Below, piece by piece: positions 41,900-41,941 of a stretch of 41,941 nt of DNA. The translations under genes and the position numbers were made by a program. The DNA is from Levilactobacillus paucivorans (GTDB taxonomy: Bacteria > Bacillota > Bacilli > Lactobacillales > Lactobacillaceae), in assembly GCF_001437125.1 (NCBI RefSeq), contig NZ_JQCA01000022.1, forward strand, positions 1 to 41,941. The letters run 5' to 3'. The stretch's first letter is position 1. The number at the start of each line of letters is the position of its first letter. The notes beneath the pieces are model-generated. The model worked only from the letters and a program-made list of their open reading frames with translations. It did not search any database and had not been told where the DNA came from.

Positions 41900-41941
41900 A
41901 ATTGAAGTGCAACACCTGCTCTACTAGACCAGTTCTTTATT
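41900..41941. mobile_element. Probable IS30-type element end (right edge)
   Basis: AAGTGCAACAC (41905-41915), identical to the motif at the left edge and also pointing outward. The sequence beyond it differs between the two edges (CTGCTCTACTAG here, TAAGAATCTATT there), as expected for the left and right ends of one IS or for two related IS. It truncates the EIIC gene. No transposase is visible. Confidence 0.55.

Noticed and set aside
41916-41935. ACTGGTCTAG-like sequence in the right IS end, resembling the xpkA-upstream sites
   Set aside because: Inside the probable IS terminus and single; most likely chance.
1-41941. Composite transposon bounded by the two IS-like ends
   Set aside because: The interior is 42 kb of ordinary core and accessory genes, the ends sit exactly at the window limits, and a contig break at repeated IS copies is simpler.

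Overview
The window looks like a chromosomal segment of an obligately heterofermentative lactobacillus, most likely Levilactobacillus brevis or a close relative. The evidence is the set of phosphoketolase-pathway genes (adhE, ackA, a short-type gnd, xpkA), low-GC Firmicute promoters and AGGAGG-type ribosome sites, CcpA (cre) sites, and lactobacillar surface domains (MucBP-like, DUF5776, LysM). Genus is inferred from gene content; species cannot be read from this window. No tRNA, rRNA, CRISPR array or prophage was seen. Both edges carry the same 11-base motif AAGTGCAACAC pointing outward, like ends of an IS30-type element. One junction touches the start of adhE and the other cuts off a PTS EIIC gene. 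The segment is therefore probably one contig bounded by two IS copies.

Layout. 38-2653: adhE. 3543-5965: three secreted transglycosylase-like proteins, two with LysM and one without. 6078-8323: a YhgE/Pip-type membrane protein with a divergent TetR regulator. 8384-9571: ackA. 10057-14066: a two-gene ABC exporter, a divergent TetR regulator with a clear palindromic operator, and an HD-domain hydrolase. 14261-17611: gnd, an MFS exporter and a DUF3278 membrane protein. 17989-21626 (minus): an apparent operon of nucleoside hydrolase, DcuC-family transporter, GNAT and GntR regulator, with cre and tandem palindromic operators at its promoter. 22027-28604 (minus): a tandem array of four MucBP-like/DUF5776 secreted proteins, one interrupted by a stop codon, plus a vestige of a fifth. 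28725-30017 (minus): an HExxH membrane protease-like protein and YbaK. 30354-33843: a GntR regulator and xpkA. 34276-38715: GNAT, SDR, a metzincin-type protease, an MFS exporter and its TetR regulator. 38772-41899: a PRD activator divergent from a fructose-type PTS with cre sites on both sides; the PTS EIIC is truncated at the right edge.

The most notable finding is a family of five intergenic elements of 181-190 bp (2725-2912, 9613-9802, 33942-34123 on plus; 15356-15536, 17799-17979 on minus). They share one architecture: a small 5' hairpin, a long outer stem enclosing three inner hairpins, and a terminal C-T-[CT]-C-G-G-C-T tail. Paired arms differ between copies but stay complementary, which suggests selection on a folded RNA (or DNA) structure. 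Four of the five lie beside adhE, ackA, xpkA and gnd; the fifth follows gntR before that transcript's terminator. I do not recognise the family.
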